Notes: a model not told the origin generated them from the letters alone. Numbered from the stretch's first letter, positions 10,717 through 21,150 are shown. The stretch: DNA of 64,000 nucleotides from Agriotes lineatus (GCA_940337035.1 OW679195.1:180000585-180064584), one strand, 5' to 3'. Numbers and translations are program-made.

Positions 10717-12640
10717 GCTTTATTTTCTTCTTCCTCTACTTTTTCCATTGACACTGCCGGTCGTGAATTAAGGCAACTATTTCCGCCACATTCACCGCAA
10801 GCCGCTGAGCCTAAAGGCCACTTTTCCTATAACCACAAGCTGGCCTGCAACTAGTTTTGTAGTTGCATAAAAATAATTTTTAAGATGTTTTGTGGAGCTG
10901 TACCTTGTGTCATTAGGATTGGAAAACACTTTCCTGTATCATTTCCAACTCCAATCTTCCCTTGAAATATCTTGGTTTCCCAGCCACAACTGTGTTTGCA
11001 AATACACGTGTTTTAAATGTTGTTCTGCTGGATCCATCGTAGGGCACAATTATGCTAAATTAACGCTACTTTTTTAGTAGACGCCTTAATAAAAGAATCA
11101 AAACCAAAATTCAAAATGTTTTTATTTAAAAAATATATGTATTGTATTGTCTGTAGCCTCATTTACTTTCCGGTATATGAATAATAAAAAACTTTCAATC
11201 ACTTCAACATTTCTGTAAGAGTTTAAGCAGTTACCTTTCTTTGCACCATACATTGCAAGCTTACATTTTATACCAAAATTGTTTTATATAAATTTTTGCA
11301 GTCTCTTGCAAATCACTGCTATTTTCAAATATTTTGACAAATTTATTCTTTCCTGAACATAGCCATTGCTTCATTTACTAGGACTTATCCATGTGGATCT
11401 TTAATAAGGTGCCGGTCCTATTCGTCTTGTTCATCCTTATACATCTTCAATATATTAAACTATATTCAAAAGCCATAATCTGCACCTTGACACCAAAACT
11501 CGCATGCTAAGATGCTACATTTTTCCCATCTTGCTCTATGGGGTCGAGTCCTGGACACACGAAACAATCACAAAAAAAAATCGAAGCCTTTGAAATGTGG
11601 TTATACCGGAGAATATTGCGGATATTATGGAAAGACCGTGTAGTAGATATTAAAGTCCTAGAGAGAATGAAAAAAAAGTAAAGAGATCATGGACAACACC
11701 AAGATACGCAAATTCCAATACTTCGGACAAATAATGAGGAATGAGAATAAGTACATCCTACTACAATCTATTATACAAGGCAAGATATATGGCAAACGTG
11801 GACCAGGACGCGGAAGAATATCTGGGTTGCAAAACCTAAGGGCGTGGTATGGGAAATCATCCAATGAGTTATCTAGGATTGCAACCAATAAAGTGAAGAT
11901 AGCCGTGTTAATGGCAAACATACGAAATCTGATAAGCACCTGAACAAGAAGAAGAAGAAGATTCTTTCTTCTATTTAAACATGCTGAAGTGTTACATCCA
12001 GTTAAAGCATGTACAGAAAGAACGATTTATTGGGATGCGCAAATTGCAGGCTTTTAGAAGAAGATATTTTTTTATTTTCTTTATTTTTGGCAGGTTTTAA
12101 AAAATATATATCTTTATCAGCATGAAACTAAAGCTGTTAATATAAGTAATACGTATATATTCTCTGATACTACGACTATGTTTTTATTTGATGCATTGAG
12201 AGCTGTTGTAACTATTAACCGATCAGCATCACTTTCAGCTTGAGAGCAAGGATATTATTTGCAGCTAAAGTTTCTTTTAAAAAACTAATAAAACGACATG
12301 AAATTGTTCTTGATACAACTTTAAAAACCTATCTCTTTCAAATCGAATATCTGGTGCAGTTTTTGTTTTTAGACATCGGTCTCTTTCAGCAGATTTTATT
12401 CTATGTTTCTGATAATCGACAAAGACACTTGTTTTTTTCCATAATTACGTACAATAAAATTAATATATCTAAAATTGCACCATACTGTTGATAACATTCC
12501 TCCATCAGTCACAAACAGAAAAATGTTTTAATTCAGAAATATCTTTTGGAAATTGTAGAAAGAGGTCGTAGAAAACACATTTTTAGGCGTTGGAATTTAT
12601 ATGTATTCGTATGTTATACTTAAATGTATTTAATCTATTT
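10717..12640 (-). pseudogene. XPG/FEN1-like transposon protein, broken, with Cys-rich C-terminus
   Basis: Reading minus from 12640: a DGG start region, then KSAERDRCLKTKTAPDIRF, AESDADRLIVTTALNASN, NIVVVSENIYVLLILTAL, DIYFLKPAK and a HALTGCNTSACLNR motif. This is the order seen in a protein family common in arthropod and cnidarian genomes that resembles XPG/FEN1 nucleases (the A(D/E)xDAD acidic motif, VVVxED-like strand, GCDTTSA). After a LINE insertion it continues with KFVKIFENSSDLQ, LAMYGAKK, QHLKHVYLQTQLWLGN, FPILMTQGTAP and ends in CGECGGNSCLNSRPAV and an acidic tail. Many frameshifts and stops are present; GCD is GCN and the VGED Asp is Asn. It is not functional. Confidence 0.75.
11490..11966 (+). 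mobile_element. LINE 3' fragment (endonuclease/RT C-terminus) with (AAG)n tail
   Basis: The + strand encodes LRCYIFPILLYGVESWT, IEAFEMWLYRRILRI and, after a frame change, FQYFGQIMRNENKY, IQGKIYGKRGPGRGRIS and LRAWYG. This is the familiar C-terminal region of an insect endonuclease-reverse transcriptase LINE (CR1/RTE-like group). The ORF ends at 11941, immediately followed by AACAAGAAGAAGAAGAAG. It is 5'-truncated, interrupts the XPG-like gene, and is opposite in strand to it. The 5' border is approximate. Confidence 0.82.
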
Positions 12641-13440
12641 AAATTTGAGTTAATTTAACAATTTAGAATTTTATTTGTATATAATGTTTATTAAATAATA
12701 ATAATAATCGTACACAATAAAAATTAACCTTTTAATGCTATATTTATAATTACTGTGACCAAAATCCCTAGATATGAGGCAACGTGCGGAATTCAGAAAT
12801 GAAGCTATTTTGCCGCTTTAAAAAAGTTATTTTTCATTTTTGATAAATTTTAACATAAAATTTGAAATCAGCGACCCAAAAAACCCTATAGTATAGCTAA
12901 AACTAAAGTCCGAATAAAAAAAAAAAGCTTTTTCGCCATCTTGGATCCGCCATTTTTTATTTTAGTTGAGTTTTAATGTTAAATTCGTAATCAGCGACCC
13001 CATAAACCCCTAGGCATCTAATAAAAATAAAATAAAAAATTAGACCTTCGACGTAATTTTGTAGACGCAATTTTTGCTTTTAGACCAATTTTGAGGCCAG
13101 ATTCGTAATCTGTGAACCCAAAAACCTTATGTTATCAAATGTCAGGCAATGGTTTAAATAAATAAAGAAGTTATAATTTTTTTTTAATTAAGAATATATT
13201 AAAAAACACTTATTTGTTAATAACAATTGAAAAAATAAAAAGCACACCTTCTCACCTATGGGGAATTTTTCTATAGACTTTTTCCGAAATAATAAAAAAA
13301 AATGTTCAAAATCGGTTTTGAGTCAACGAAGTTAGAATTTTTTTCCTTTAGTAAATGGACGTTGTCAAATTGAAATTTCAGTAAATTTGTTCACATCAAA
13401 TTTAAGATTTGTTATTAGTGGTTGTTATTAAGTTATTAGT

Positions 13441-14475
13441 TTGGATGAAATGGTGAATTACATTAACGGTGAATACATGGACATGATAATAGTTTATGGA
13501 GATGCCGATGAAAGTGCTGCACGAGTAAGTCGTATGTATTTAGAAAAATACCAAATAAACCTACCCCTTCCGAAAATATATTTCTCCGGGTTATTCAACG
13601 AGGAAGAAAGACTGGGAATTTACAACCACAAAAAGGTCATGATGGTGTAAAACCAAATCGACACGCTGTTGACGTTGAAGAAGAAGTATTGGAAAGGGTA
13701 AATGCTGAATCGGCAACTAGTACACGCCAAATTACTCAGAACTTTGTTTGGCGCACATTGAAGATGCTTGTACCCTCATTATTTCCGAAAGGTATAAGGA
13801 CTTACTCCCAACGATTATCCGTTGCTGCAGCAGTTTTGTGAGTGGCTGCTCAATCGTACTGAAGTAGAAGTATGTTTTCCAGCAAACATACTGGTAACTG
13901 ACGAATGCTGCTTCACCAGGAATAGTAAGCTCAACTTCCACAATGCTCACACAGGGGCTGATGAAAATCCTCATGCAGTCCGCCAAAGTAACTTTTAGCA
14001 ACGTTTTAGTTTAAATTTATGGGCTGGAGTTGTGAACGACACCTTAATAGGGCTTTTCGAAGTGCCGGCGCGTCTCAATGGCGAATTTTACTTGCATTTT
14101 TTACAAGACGTTTTACCAGGACTCCTAGATGTTCCAATGGTTGTGCGGCATAACATGTTTATATTGTTTATACATGATGGCTGTCCATCACATTTTAGTC
14201 GTCCTGTAAAAGATTATCTCGATCATATCTTTCTGCAACGGTGCACCGGCCGCGGTGGATTTATTCGATGGTCCCCACGCAGCCCTGATCTCAACCCACT
14301 GGAATTCTTATAGAGATGCCTGAAAGACCGGGCACATTCAACTGAAGTTGGTACGATTGAAGAGTTGCGTCATCGAATCAACGTTGCAGCGAGAACAATT
14401 TCCGCGACTGTTGAGAAATTGGATTCGTCGTGCCGTACTTTGTATTGAAAAGCAGGGGCAGCAGTTTGAATTTTT
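13441..14475 (+). pseudogene. Mariner-like transposase of copy 1, frameshifted
   Basis: The N-terminus (EYMDMIIVYGDADESAARV...YLEKYQ) is a DUF4817-type helix-turn-helix as found in many insect mariner-like transposases. The catalytic domain follows in broken frames: first Asp in LVTDECCFTR (about 13895), second Asp in FIHDGCPSHFS (about 14170), third Asp in RWSPRSPDLNPLEF (about 14265). I count 36 residues between the second and third Asp. All three catalytic Asp survive, but at least two frameshifts and stops at about 13648, 13995 and 14311 kill it. The 3' part ends with EKQGQQFEFF-like sequence at 14475. N-terminal and catalytic pieces were separated by the long-TIR insertion only upstream of the ATG. 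Confidence 0.85.
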
Positions 14476-14477
14476 TT

Positions 14478-14634
14478 TTGTGATTTTGGTGAACTTTCAT
14501 ACTTATGTAGTTATTGTTCTATTTCCTTCTCATAATTTTTTGTCTTTTTATGTTATTTTAAAAAACGTGCTTAATGTAATAAAAAAACATTTGTGCATTA
14601 TTTAAAATTGAAAATAAGTAAATACATAATTTAA
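14478..14634. repeat. Left copy of ~157-bp direct repeat flanking the Jockey LINE
   Basis: This segment, starting TTGTGATTTTGGTGAACTTT and ending AATACATAATTTA, is repeated at 18316-18475 with only a few single-base or homopolymer differences. It is mariner copy 1 sequence present once in mariner copy 2. The arrangement is that of a target-site duplication made when the LINE inserted, far longer than the usual 7-20 bp. Confidence 0.85.
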
Positions 14635-16731
14635 TCTTAATCTTAATTAAAAAACAAATCATCCATCACGAAAAACAAAAACTGGAATTAAGTAGTCTAG
14701 AAACACTAGCAATTGAAGTAAAACTTCAAGACACATTCATAAACATCACAGCAGCTTATAAACAACCTAACAAGAAACTTGTGCAATTATTTGATAGCAA
14801 TCAACCTACCATGATAGTGGGTGATCTCAACTGCAAGAACAAAATATGGGGATGCCGATCAAATAACCCAGATGGAGTAAAATTACACAACTATTTATCA
14901 ACACATTCAATACAAATCTCCGCCCCCCACCGAATTCACGCACTACCCATACAGAACCGACCACCAACCGGACAATCTCGATGTAGTGCTTTACAAAAAT
15001 GTTCGCCACCCAATATATCAAAACGTAGTTCCCGAGTTGAATTCGGATCACACACCAGTCTTGATAAACTTTTGCAGTAGCCCACAAATTAAACAAGCAA
15101 CGCCAAAACTAATCAAGGGAATAGTAAATTGGGAACTATTTAGTGACAACCTCAATAGCAACATCAAAAATCCACGGAACCTACAAACTACAGAAGCAAT
15201 AGATAGTGCCCTAGAAAATTACACTGAATCCATTAAACTTAGCGTTCAACAAGCCACAACAATAAGCAAGACAAGAAAACCACAGTATTACATTCCACCA
15301 CCTGCTGAGGTTATGAACTTAATTAAGGTGAAAAATAGGACAAGATGACTATGGCAAAGACTCAGAACTCCACAGCTCAGAGCTCAGCTCAATAACCTAA
15401 CGCATCGCATTAAAAAAGATTTAGATGCTATAAGAATAAGCTCATATCAGCAATTTATTAAAGAACTCCAGCCAAGGGATCACTCTATGTGGCAGGCAAC
15501 AAACAGAATACTAAGACAACGACCTACAATTCCCCCTCTTAAACATAATGGAAGTACATACGAAACAGACCAAGAAAGGAGTAACTTGCTAGCTCATACT
15601 CTGGAAAAGACCTTTAAACTGTCAACAGAAAATACCCAACAAGACTTTATAAAAGAAGTATGTAAATACGTATCTAGCCAAGTACCTAAGGAATCTTGCC
15701 AAATCCAACCCACATCACCCAGAGAAATTAAAGCCATAATAGACAAATTACCACTAAGAAAATCACCAGGTCCAGACGAAATCCCTAACGTTGTACTCAA
15801 AAACTTAACAAGCAGAGCACTGGCATACCTTGCAACTATCTTTAACACCTGCTTAAGACAAGGGCACTTCCCCAACGATTGGAAATTCTCACATATACTA
15901 CCATTTAACAAACCAGGGAAGGATAAAACCAATCCGCAGAATTATAGACCAATAAGCTTATTACCCACCCTGTCAAAAGTACTAGAAAAAATCATACACA
16001 AAAGGCTGAATAATTATGTAACCAACCAAGATATCATACATAGAGTGCAATTTGGGTTCAGAACAAAAAACTCAACCATCCACCAACTTCTAAGCATCAC
16101 CGAAATAATAGAAAGGGGATACGAAGAAAAGCTATACATAACAATAGCTTTCCTGGACCTAACAAGAGCATTCGATGGAGTATGGACAGAAGGACTACTT
16201 TATAAGCTAATCAAGCTAAAAACACCCAATTATCTAATAAAAATCATATCATCCTACCTACATGGAAGAACATTCGCAGTAAAGTTAAACTAATCGCTTT
16301 CAACAACCAAGGATATAAAGGCTGGAGTCCCACAGGGAAGTGTACTGGGCCCACTACTATTCAATATATATGTTCATGACATCCCAATCCAAGGTCAAGC
16401 GTATACTGCAATGTTCGCAGATGACACTGCGATCATTACACAACACCGTGAACTACCATTATCAATTGCACGGTTGCAACAATCCCTAGATATAACATGC
16501 GACTGGTTTCATAAATGGCGAATACAGGTCAATCCAACAAAATGCGAAGCTAAAATCTTCACTCTCAGGCTGTTTATCAATCCCGGTAACTTAGTGATCA
16601 ATCAAAACCCAGTTACATGGAATCCAAAAGACTCGGCAATCAAGTATCTATGTGTATATCTAGACGCGAGACTAACATGGAGTTTCCATCTGGACAAAAA
16701 GCTGAACCAGTTTCGTGCGAGACTTGCGTTA

Positions 16732-17677
16732 AAGTCTGTTCACGAAACTCCTGGGCTGTCAAATTGTAATTATTATATTTAAGTTGGCAGCAAATTTAAA
16801 ATTTCGTTGGTAACTTTCTACTTTTACATTTGGATACACTGCAAAATTTTGAAACTTCCAAATTTCAAAATTTGATGTATTTGTCAAAGTGACATTTCAA
16901 TTCGTAATTGTCTCTATCAACGAAGTATCTTTTTTAAAATGCACCAAACACCAACTTTGAGAAATCATAAGGCCACTAATTAACACCACCAACAAAAAGT
17001 GTGTTATTCATATGTTGTTGATGAGTTTCTATCCCAACATGGGCATGCTGTTCTTAGACTGCATCCTTACCAGTGCCAGTATAATCACATAGAGTTAGCA
17101 TGGGCATTTGCAAAAAACTATTACAACAAGCATATACAATCCCAACCTTCATCCAAAGATAATGTTGACAAGTTATGGCGTATAGCTCTCAGTAATTTTA
17201 CAGAGCAAATGTGGAAGAACAGTATTGCTCATTGTGAAACACTTATTAAAAATGACTGGATAAAATACATGGGCACTTGCAGTGTGGCGGATATTCCTCC
17301 AGTCATAATATTATTAACTGGATGTGATACTGATGAATCCGACATGGAATTCTCTTCAGATTCCGAAACAACAGACTGATTGTGGAAATATAAAAGTATC
17401 CACTATACATTTCTTATTCTCTCTCTTTTTCTGTAGCACTACAGCCCTAGGTTCGTTTTGGCTTAAAATTCAATACTTACATTTCCAATTTGTAACTGTG
17501 TTTAATAATATTTTTCTGCTTTCGACATAAAACCGTCTAACATAACCTATCTTTATTTATCACTAGTTTAGTCACTAGATTTGAAGTACATTCCATAAAA
17601 AAGCTACTATTATACGTACACTCAAGAAATTTTAAAACAATTATTTTTGACAGCCCAGGAGTTTCGTGAACAGAGTA
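16732..17677 (+). mobile_element. Tc1-like element, 946 bp, internally deleted, in the LINE
   Basis: The inverted ends are CTGTTCACGAAACTCCTGGG / CCCAGGAGTTTCGTGAACAG, about 30 bp of match extending to a TGTCAAA block. The flanks are TA on both sides (16730-16731, 17678-17679). Removing the element and one TA rejoins the LINE codons so that the protein reads RLALLYPLINKK across the junction, as expected for Jockey RT. Only the 3' part of a transposase remains inside. Confidence 0.85.
16990..17379 (+). pseudogene. Tc1/mariner DDE transposase C-terminal fragment
   Basis: The frame encodes GHAVLRLHPYQCQYNHIELA, WAFAKNYYN, SSKDNVDKLWRIAL, WKNSIAHCE and an acidic Asp/Ser-rich tail. This is the last catalytic motif (PY....N.IE.) and C-terminus of a Tc1/mariner family common in insects, where HEVLRLPPYHxxxNPIE is typical. 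The Pro in NPIE is His here. The first and second catalytic Asp are missing because the element is internally deleted. The stop at 17377-17379 is probably the natural one. Confidence 0.78.
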
Positions 17678-18038
17678 TACTTTACCCACTAATAAACAAA
17701 AAGTCATCATTGCAAATAGAATGTACCAAAACTATTTACCTAGCAATACTTCGACCAATAATGATGTACGCATGTCAAATATGGGGCAACACTGCTAAAA
17801 CTAACATGAACAAATTACAAACACAACAGAATAGAGTTCTCAGGATAGCAACCAAAGCTCCTTGGTTTGTAAGGAACAAGCAAATTCACAAGGAATTAAA
17901 TATTCCAACAATACAGAAATTCATAAAAACGAGTAAAAAGTTTTTTAAAAACATAAATCAGTGTAACAGTGCGGCCTACTACAACCTAGGAAAAAAGAAC
18001 ACTCACACACGTCTCAAAAGAAAGTTAACACAAGACAT

Positions 18039-18158
18039 AGTATTAACGTCAGACTCTAGCGCCAGCGACAGTGAACTAAATTAAATAGTGACAGTCATAG
18101 TACTAATGTTGGACTCTAGCGCCAGTGACAGTGAACTAAATTAAATAGTGATAGTCAA
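18039..18158. repeat. 60-bp tandem duplication at the LINE ORF end
   Basis: Two adjacent 60-bp units share GACTCTAGCGCCAG and GACAGTGAACTAAATTAAAT. The first carries the stop of the LINE ORF, the second lies in the 3' UTR. The units differ at a handful of positions, so the duplication is not very recent. Confidence 0.8.
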
Positions 18159-18315
18159 CCCGTAGGAAGGTTTTAAATATCTCTTCACCAAATACAAGAA
18201 CTACAGAGGAACCCACAGGACGTCCTCATTAAAGACATTAAAGACAAAAATTATAAAACACATTACCATGTACAGCAAATAAATTGCTGATCTGTTATAC
18301 CTATAATAAAAAAAA

Positions 18316-18475
18316 TTGTGATTTTGGTGAACTTTCATACTTATGTAGTTATTGTTCTATTTCCTTCTCATATTTTTTTGTCTTTTTATGTTATTTTAAA
18401 AAACGTGCTTAATGTAATAAAAAAAAACATTTGTGCATTATTTAAAATTGAAAATAAGTAAATACATAATTTAAA
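18316..18475. repeat. Right copy of ~157-bp direct repeat flanking the Jockey LINE
   Basis: This is the downstream copy of 14478-14634, three bases longer because of homopolymer differences (A runs near 18420 and T runs near 18371). After it, mariner copy 1 resumes with sequence that aligns to copy 2 near 23460 in reverse orientation. Confidence 0.85.
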
Positions 18476-18834
18476 ATTAAAATTATGTATTACACCAAGT
18501 TTTCAAATGAATATTTGTTCTTTATAAACGATAAAAAATTCAAATTCGTTCTTTTTTAATTATAAGGCAATAATAAGTAATTATAAATAATTAATAATAA
18601 AGTTGAAATAGACATTAGTTTTAGAATTTAACATTGGAGTGAGCACTCTGTTTTTTTTTCTCAGTTTGAAATTATATCGTTTCCAAAGAAGCAAAGAAAT
18701 CTTATTCCTTTTGAAAATATCTCTGAAAAACAATTTAATTTTAGCAGTACAGAATCAGTGGGAAACTTTTTTAAAGACCTTTAAACCACTGTAACTTTTT
18801 TATTATTGGTTTGTCATCAAATGTTTGTTAATAA

Positions 18835-18970
18835 TAGTAGATTATGTTATTAGGAGTAAAAGTGATACTTTATGTGGCGAAGCTGAAGTTTATTTAGCCG
18901 AACGTTAGTGAGGCAAATAATTCAGCTAAGCCACATAAAGTCACTTTTACTTCGAATAACATATACTATT
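18835..18970. repeat. ~136-bp hairpin (small palindromic element)
   Basis: The left arm (ATGTTATTAGGAGTAAAAGT, ACTTTATGTGGC, AGCTGAA) is mirrored by the right arm (TTCAGCTAAGCCACATAAAG, ACTTTTACTTCGAATAACAT). The centre is about 18888-18915. It begins exactly where alignment of mariner copy 1 to copy 2 is lost. The outer motif GTTTGC.GATAAATAGTATAT recurs at 18963-18984 (inverted) and 19500-19521, so the hairpin may be one end of a larger composite reaching 19521. Confidence 0.6.
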
Positions 18971-19024
18971 TTATCTGCAAACGTATTTAGGTAAATTTCA
19001 TTAATATAAATTTAAAAAAAAGGA

Positions 19025-19095
19025 TGCATCGGCCGGGAATCGAACCCAGGCCACCCGCGTGACAGGCGAGCACTGTACCCCTGCGCCAACCTCTG
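19025..19095 (-). tRNA. tRNA-Gly-derived pseudo-tRNA with anticodon GTC
   Basis: On the minus strand, 71 bases follow the arthropod tRNA-Gly(GCC) pattern. They include an A-box-like TTGGCGCAGGGG, the anticodon arm CTCGCCTGTCACGCGGG, a perfect B box GGTTCGATTCC and the 3' acceptor strand CCGATGCA. The anticodon reads GTC (Asp) instead of GCC (Gly), a single base change. The 5' acceptor strand (CAGAGGT) does not pair with the 3' strand, so the cloverleaf cannot close. I call it a tRNA pseudogene or SINE head, not a working tRNA. Confidence 0.7.
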
Positions 19096-19520
19096 TTGTT
19101 CAAATAACGCGCTACTGTAATGATATATGAACATACTGAATCAGCCGAGCTAATAGCACACGGCCACAGCAGCTGTCACACCATAACCCACGGCGTCAGA
19201 TGCTCCGATCCGCTGCTTCAAGGTTTATTTAAATTAAAACTTTTTCGTACTCTTTTTGAAAATAAACCCGGCCTACGATCTAAGTCTAAAAATTATCAAA
19301 ATTTTAAGCCATCATACAATTTAATCGGTCCAGTATCTTCGGAGGAGATAGCGAACAAACATAGAAAGAAAGAAAGAGAGCAACGATTTTGTGTGCTTAG
19401 GCAGATAAAGTACGCAAAAGTTGCTATTTTACCTGCTTAGGCAGATAAAGTGACACTTTTACCTTATCAATAAACACAAATAAGTTGTCACTTTTGTGAC
19501 GTTTGCGGATAAATAGTATA
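19096..19520. other. Possible body of tRNA-associated repeat
   Basis: A + strand open frame at 19120-19440 (106 codons) has no recognised domain and probably arises by chance. Near 19395-19465 the motif GGCAGATAAAGT occurs twice about 49 bp apart, beside ACTTTTACC. Similar motif pairs (GATAAAGT next to CACTTTAAC) sit in the arms of the foldback element at 9164-9943. Confidence 0.4.
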
Positions 19521-19654
19521 TTACTTTACAAGGGATGTAGGTAAGATTTACACTACCGAGGACCGTTTGATGCCTGAGTGAGCGAAGCGAACGAGGGTAG
19601 CAAGGTTCGAGTACGTAATTTTTTTCACTACCAATATTTCCTTTTGTAAAGTAA
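19521..19654. repeat. 134-bp sequence with 15-17 bp inverted ends
   Basis: TTACTTTACAAGGGA at the left end is mirrored by TTTCCTTTTGTAAAGTAA at the right end. The interior is CG-richer (GAGCGAAGCGAACGAGGG). It looks like a small MITE; no target duplication is evident. A related AAGGGATGTAGG/CCTACATCCCT motif recurs near 19987. Confidence 0.5.
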
Positions 19655-21150
19655 ATGGTAGGTAATAACCTGGCGTAAAATTATGACATTTGCTAAATTA
19701 TAGTAGCCTTATAGCGTTGTGACGTTTTGTTTGACAGTTATAAACACAGTGTGAAAAATTCTTGGAAAAAATTCGTGAATATAATTGCAAATGCGGTTTT
19801 GTGAGCTTTGTGCTTGTATTCTGGTTAAAAATGAATAATAATACGAACGACAATGGTTTTCTTCGTGTTAAACAAGTGGCAGACATGGCATCTTTTCAGT
19901 TGTAATACATGCGGGATGTAAGTAATTCACTTCTCTAGGGAAGTAAGTACATTGGCATGGAAACTGCAACAATTTTTGTAAATGTAGCCTACATCCCTCA
20001 AACTTGACAGTGTAAGGATCACTTACAAAGAACGTAGTGAAAAAACATGTTTTTTCCACGACCGGGAATAGAAGTCGGTTTCTATAGCATCAAAATTGTG
20101 ACAGAAGTAAAACATTTACTCCCTAAAGACTAAATAAGACAAAAATTTCCCTAGGGAGTTTTTATTGTAACTGACAGAACAATTATGTCAAATTCGAGGT
20201 TTGACACAAACTGACGCAAATCCTAACCTGCTAACCTCGAATTTGGTATAATTGTGAGCTCTGGTCATAATGACTTACAGTGCCACCAACTTTAAAATTT
20301 ACCATAGGCTACTAATTTTAAAATAATTGTAACCAAAATGTCAATAAATGACGTTTAAAGAAACGGGTTTTCGTTTTAAATCTTCCTGCAACGTGAAAAA
20401 AATAAGTATATGCAACTCGGAGAGAATGCTATTTTGCTTCAGTGCAATTTCTCTCCCTCATTGCATAATCTACTATTTTACATTTTATTACAGGTGATCT
20501 AGTGACTGGCTACCGTTTATTAAGTTTATGAGGCCTCGTCACTTAATGAGTAAATTCGTCGTACAGAAAGACTCATTGGCTTCTTAATTAAGTAATGCCT
20601 TTTGTAACAGAAACGAGCAGTCTCCATTACATGTTGGCAGGCCTTCGAATCTGTTCAAGTAGTCTCGAAGAGTTAATTTTTTAATTAAAAATTAAAACAT
20701 TGGTAACAAACGAAACCGTCAATCAAACAAAAATGGAAGAACGGAAAATCTGTATATAAAATTGGTCTATCATATTTTGTAAATATTTTAATGATACAGG
20801 ATGCTGCAAAAAATATAGACTTGATTAGCTGTAAAAATGCTCCATGTGCATCAATTTTCAAACCATTAAAAGGATGCAGTACTCAACATCTAACACGCAT
20901 GCTAAATATGAATAGAGTATATCAAGGCATTTTTGATTAATGGATTTAAATATGTTTTTCTTCTTGACCCTTAAGGAACTGTAACTCATTAGGGGTACAA
21001 CTTTGTACTAAGATATGTTTGACTTAATCTTCTTATTTTGACTCAAGAATTCGCCCATATCATGTATGTTACTGCATTTGAATACTCCTTGTATATATTT
21101 GGATCAACACGGAGCAAACGTCACAACTGCAACAATGTAATTTCACTAAT
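19655..21150. other. No recognised gene, apart from a small hairpin
   Basis: Short open frames on the minus strand (19698-19886, 19868-20059) show no domain. The only structure I can support is the hairpin at 20179-20255, listed separately. Confidence 0.35.
20179..20255. repeat. 77-bp hairpin, ~25-bp arms
   Basis: ACAATTATGTCAAATTCGAG at the left pairs with CTCGAATTTGGTATAATTGT at the right, with a loop of about 27 bases between. It has the size and form of a minimal MITE. No target duplication is clear. Confidence 0.6.

Larger units (their letters stand above)
10073..13360 (-). mobile_element. Long-TIR DNA transposon encoding XPG/FEN1-like protein (Academ-like)
   Basis: Inverted arms of roughly 550-570 bp (about 10073-10650 and 12790-13360) enclose a decayed minus-strand gene. 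The end sequences are GTCCATTTTCTAAACG at the left and, complemented, GTCCATTTACTAAAGG at the right. The borders are supported by mariner copy 2, where the target site is uninterrupted; a clean target duplication is not visible (3-4 bp at most). Long TIRs, a short TSD and an XPG-like nuclease together suggest the Academ superfamily. The superfamily name is inference. Confidence 0.72.
14650..18084 (+). pseudogene. Jockey-type pol: AP endonuclease (partial) and reverse transcriptase
   Basis: Endonuclease: TMIVGDLNCKNKIWGC, then (after a one-base insertion in a C run near 14925) NSDHTPVLI with the catalytic SDH. Reverse transcriptase: KSPGPDEIPNVVLKNL, YRPISLLPTLSKVLEKII, FGFRTKNSTIHQLL, FLDLTRAFDGVW, GVPQGSVLGPLLFNIY and the catalytic FADDTAII at about 16411-16434. 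C-terminus: ILRPIMMYACQIWGN at 17740-17785. The RT frame is constant from 14986 to 16730 apart from two in-frame stops (15346-15348, 16291-16293). The family product nicks target DNA and primes reverse transcription there; this copy cannot. Confidence 0.87.
14635..18315 (+). mobile_element. Jockey-clade LINE, 5'-truncated, interrupted by a Tc1-like element
   Basis: It begins inside the endonuclease domain and runs through reverse transcriptase to a short 3' UTR ending CTATAATAAAAAAAA. It sits between the two copies of the long direct repeat. The coding strand matches Jockey-type LINEs. The tail region contains a 60-bp tandem duplication just after the ORF. Removing the Tc1-like insertion leaves about 2.7 kb. 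Confidence 0.85.
8946..18835 (+). mobile_element. Mariner-like element, copy 1, expanded by nested insertions
   Basis: The 5' terminus CAGGGTGATTTACAACGTAC starts at 8946 after a TA. It matches the terminus of copy 2 (ending 25665) in inverted orientation, and the two copies align through their interiors. Subtracting the foldback (780 bp), the XPG-encoding element (3288 bp) and the Jockey LINE with its duplication (about 3840 bp) leaves about 1.98 kb, close to copy 2 without its MITE (about 1.83 kb) plus a deletion present there. The 3' terminus is missing: alignment to copy 2 stops around 18835 where a palindrome begins, about 70 bp short of the expected end. The element lies in the orientation of its transposase (+). 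Confidence 0.82.
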
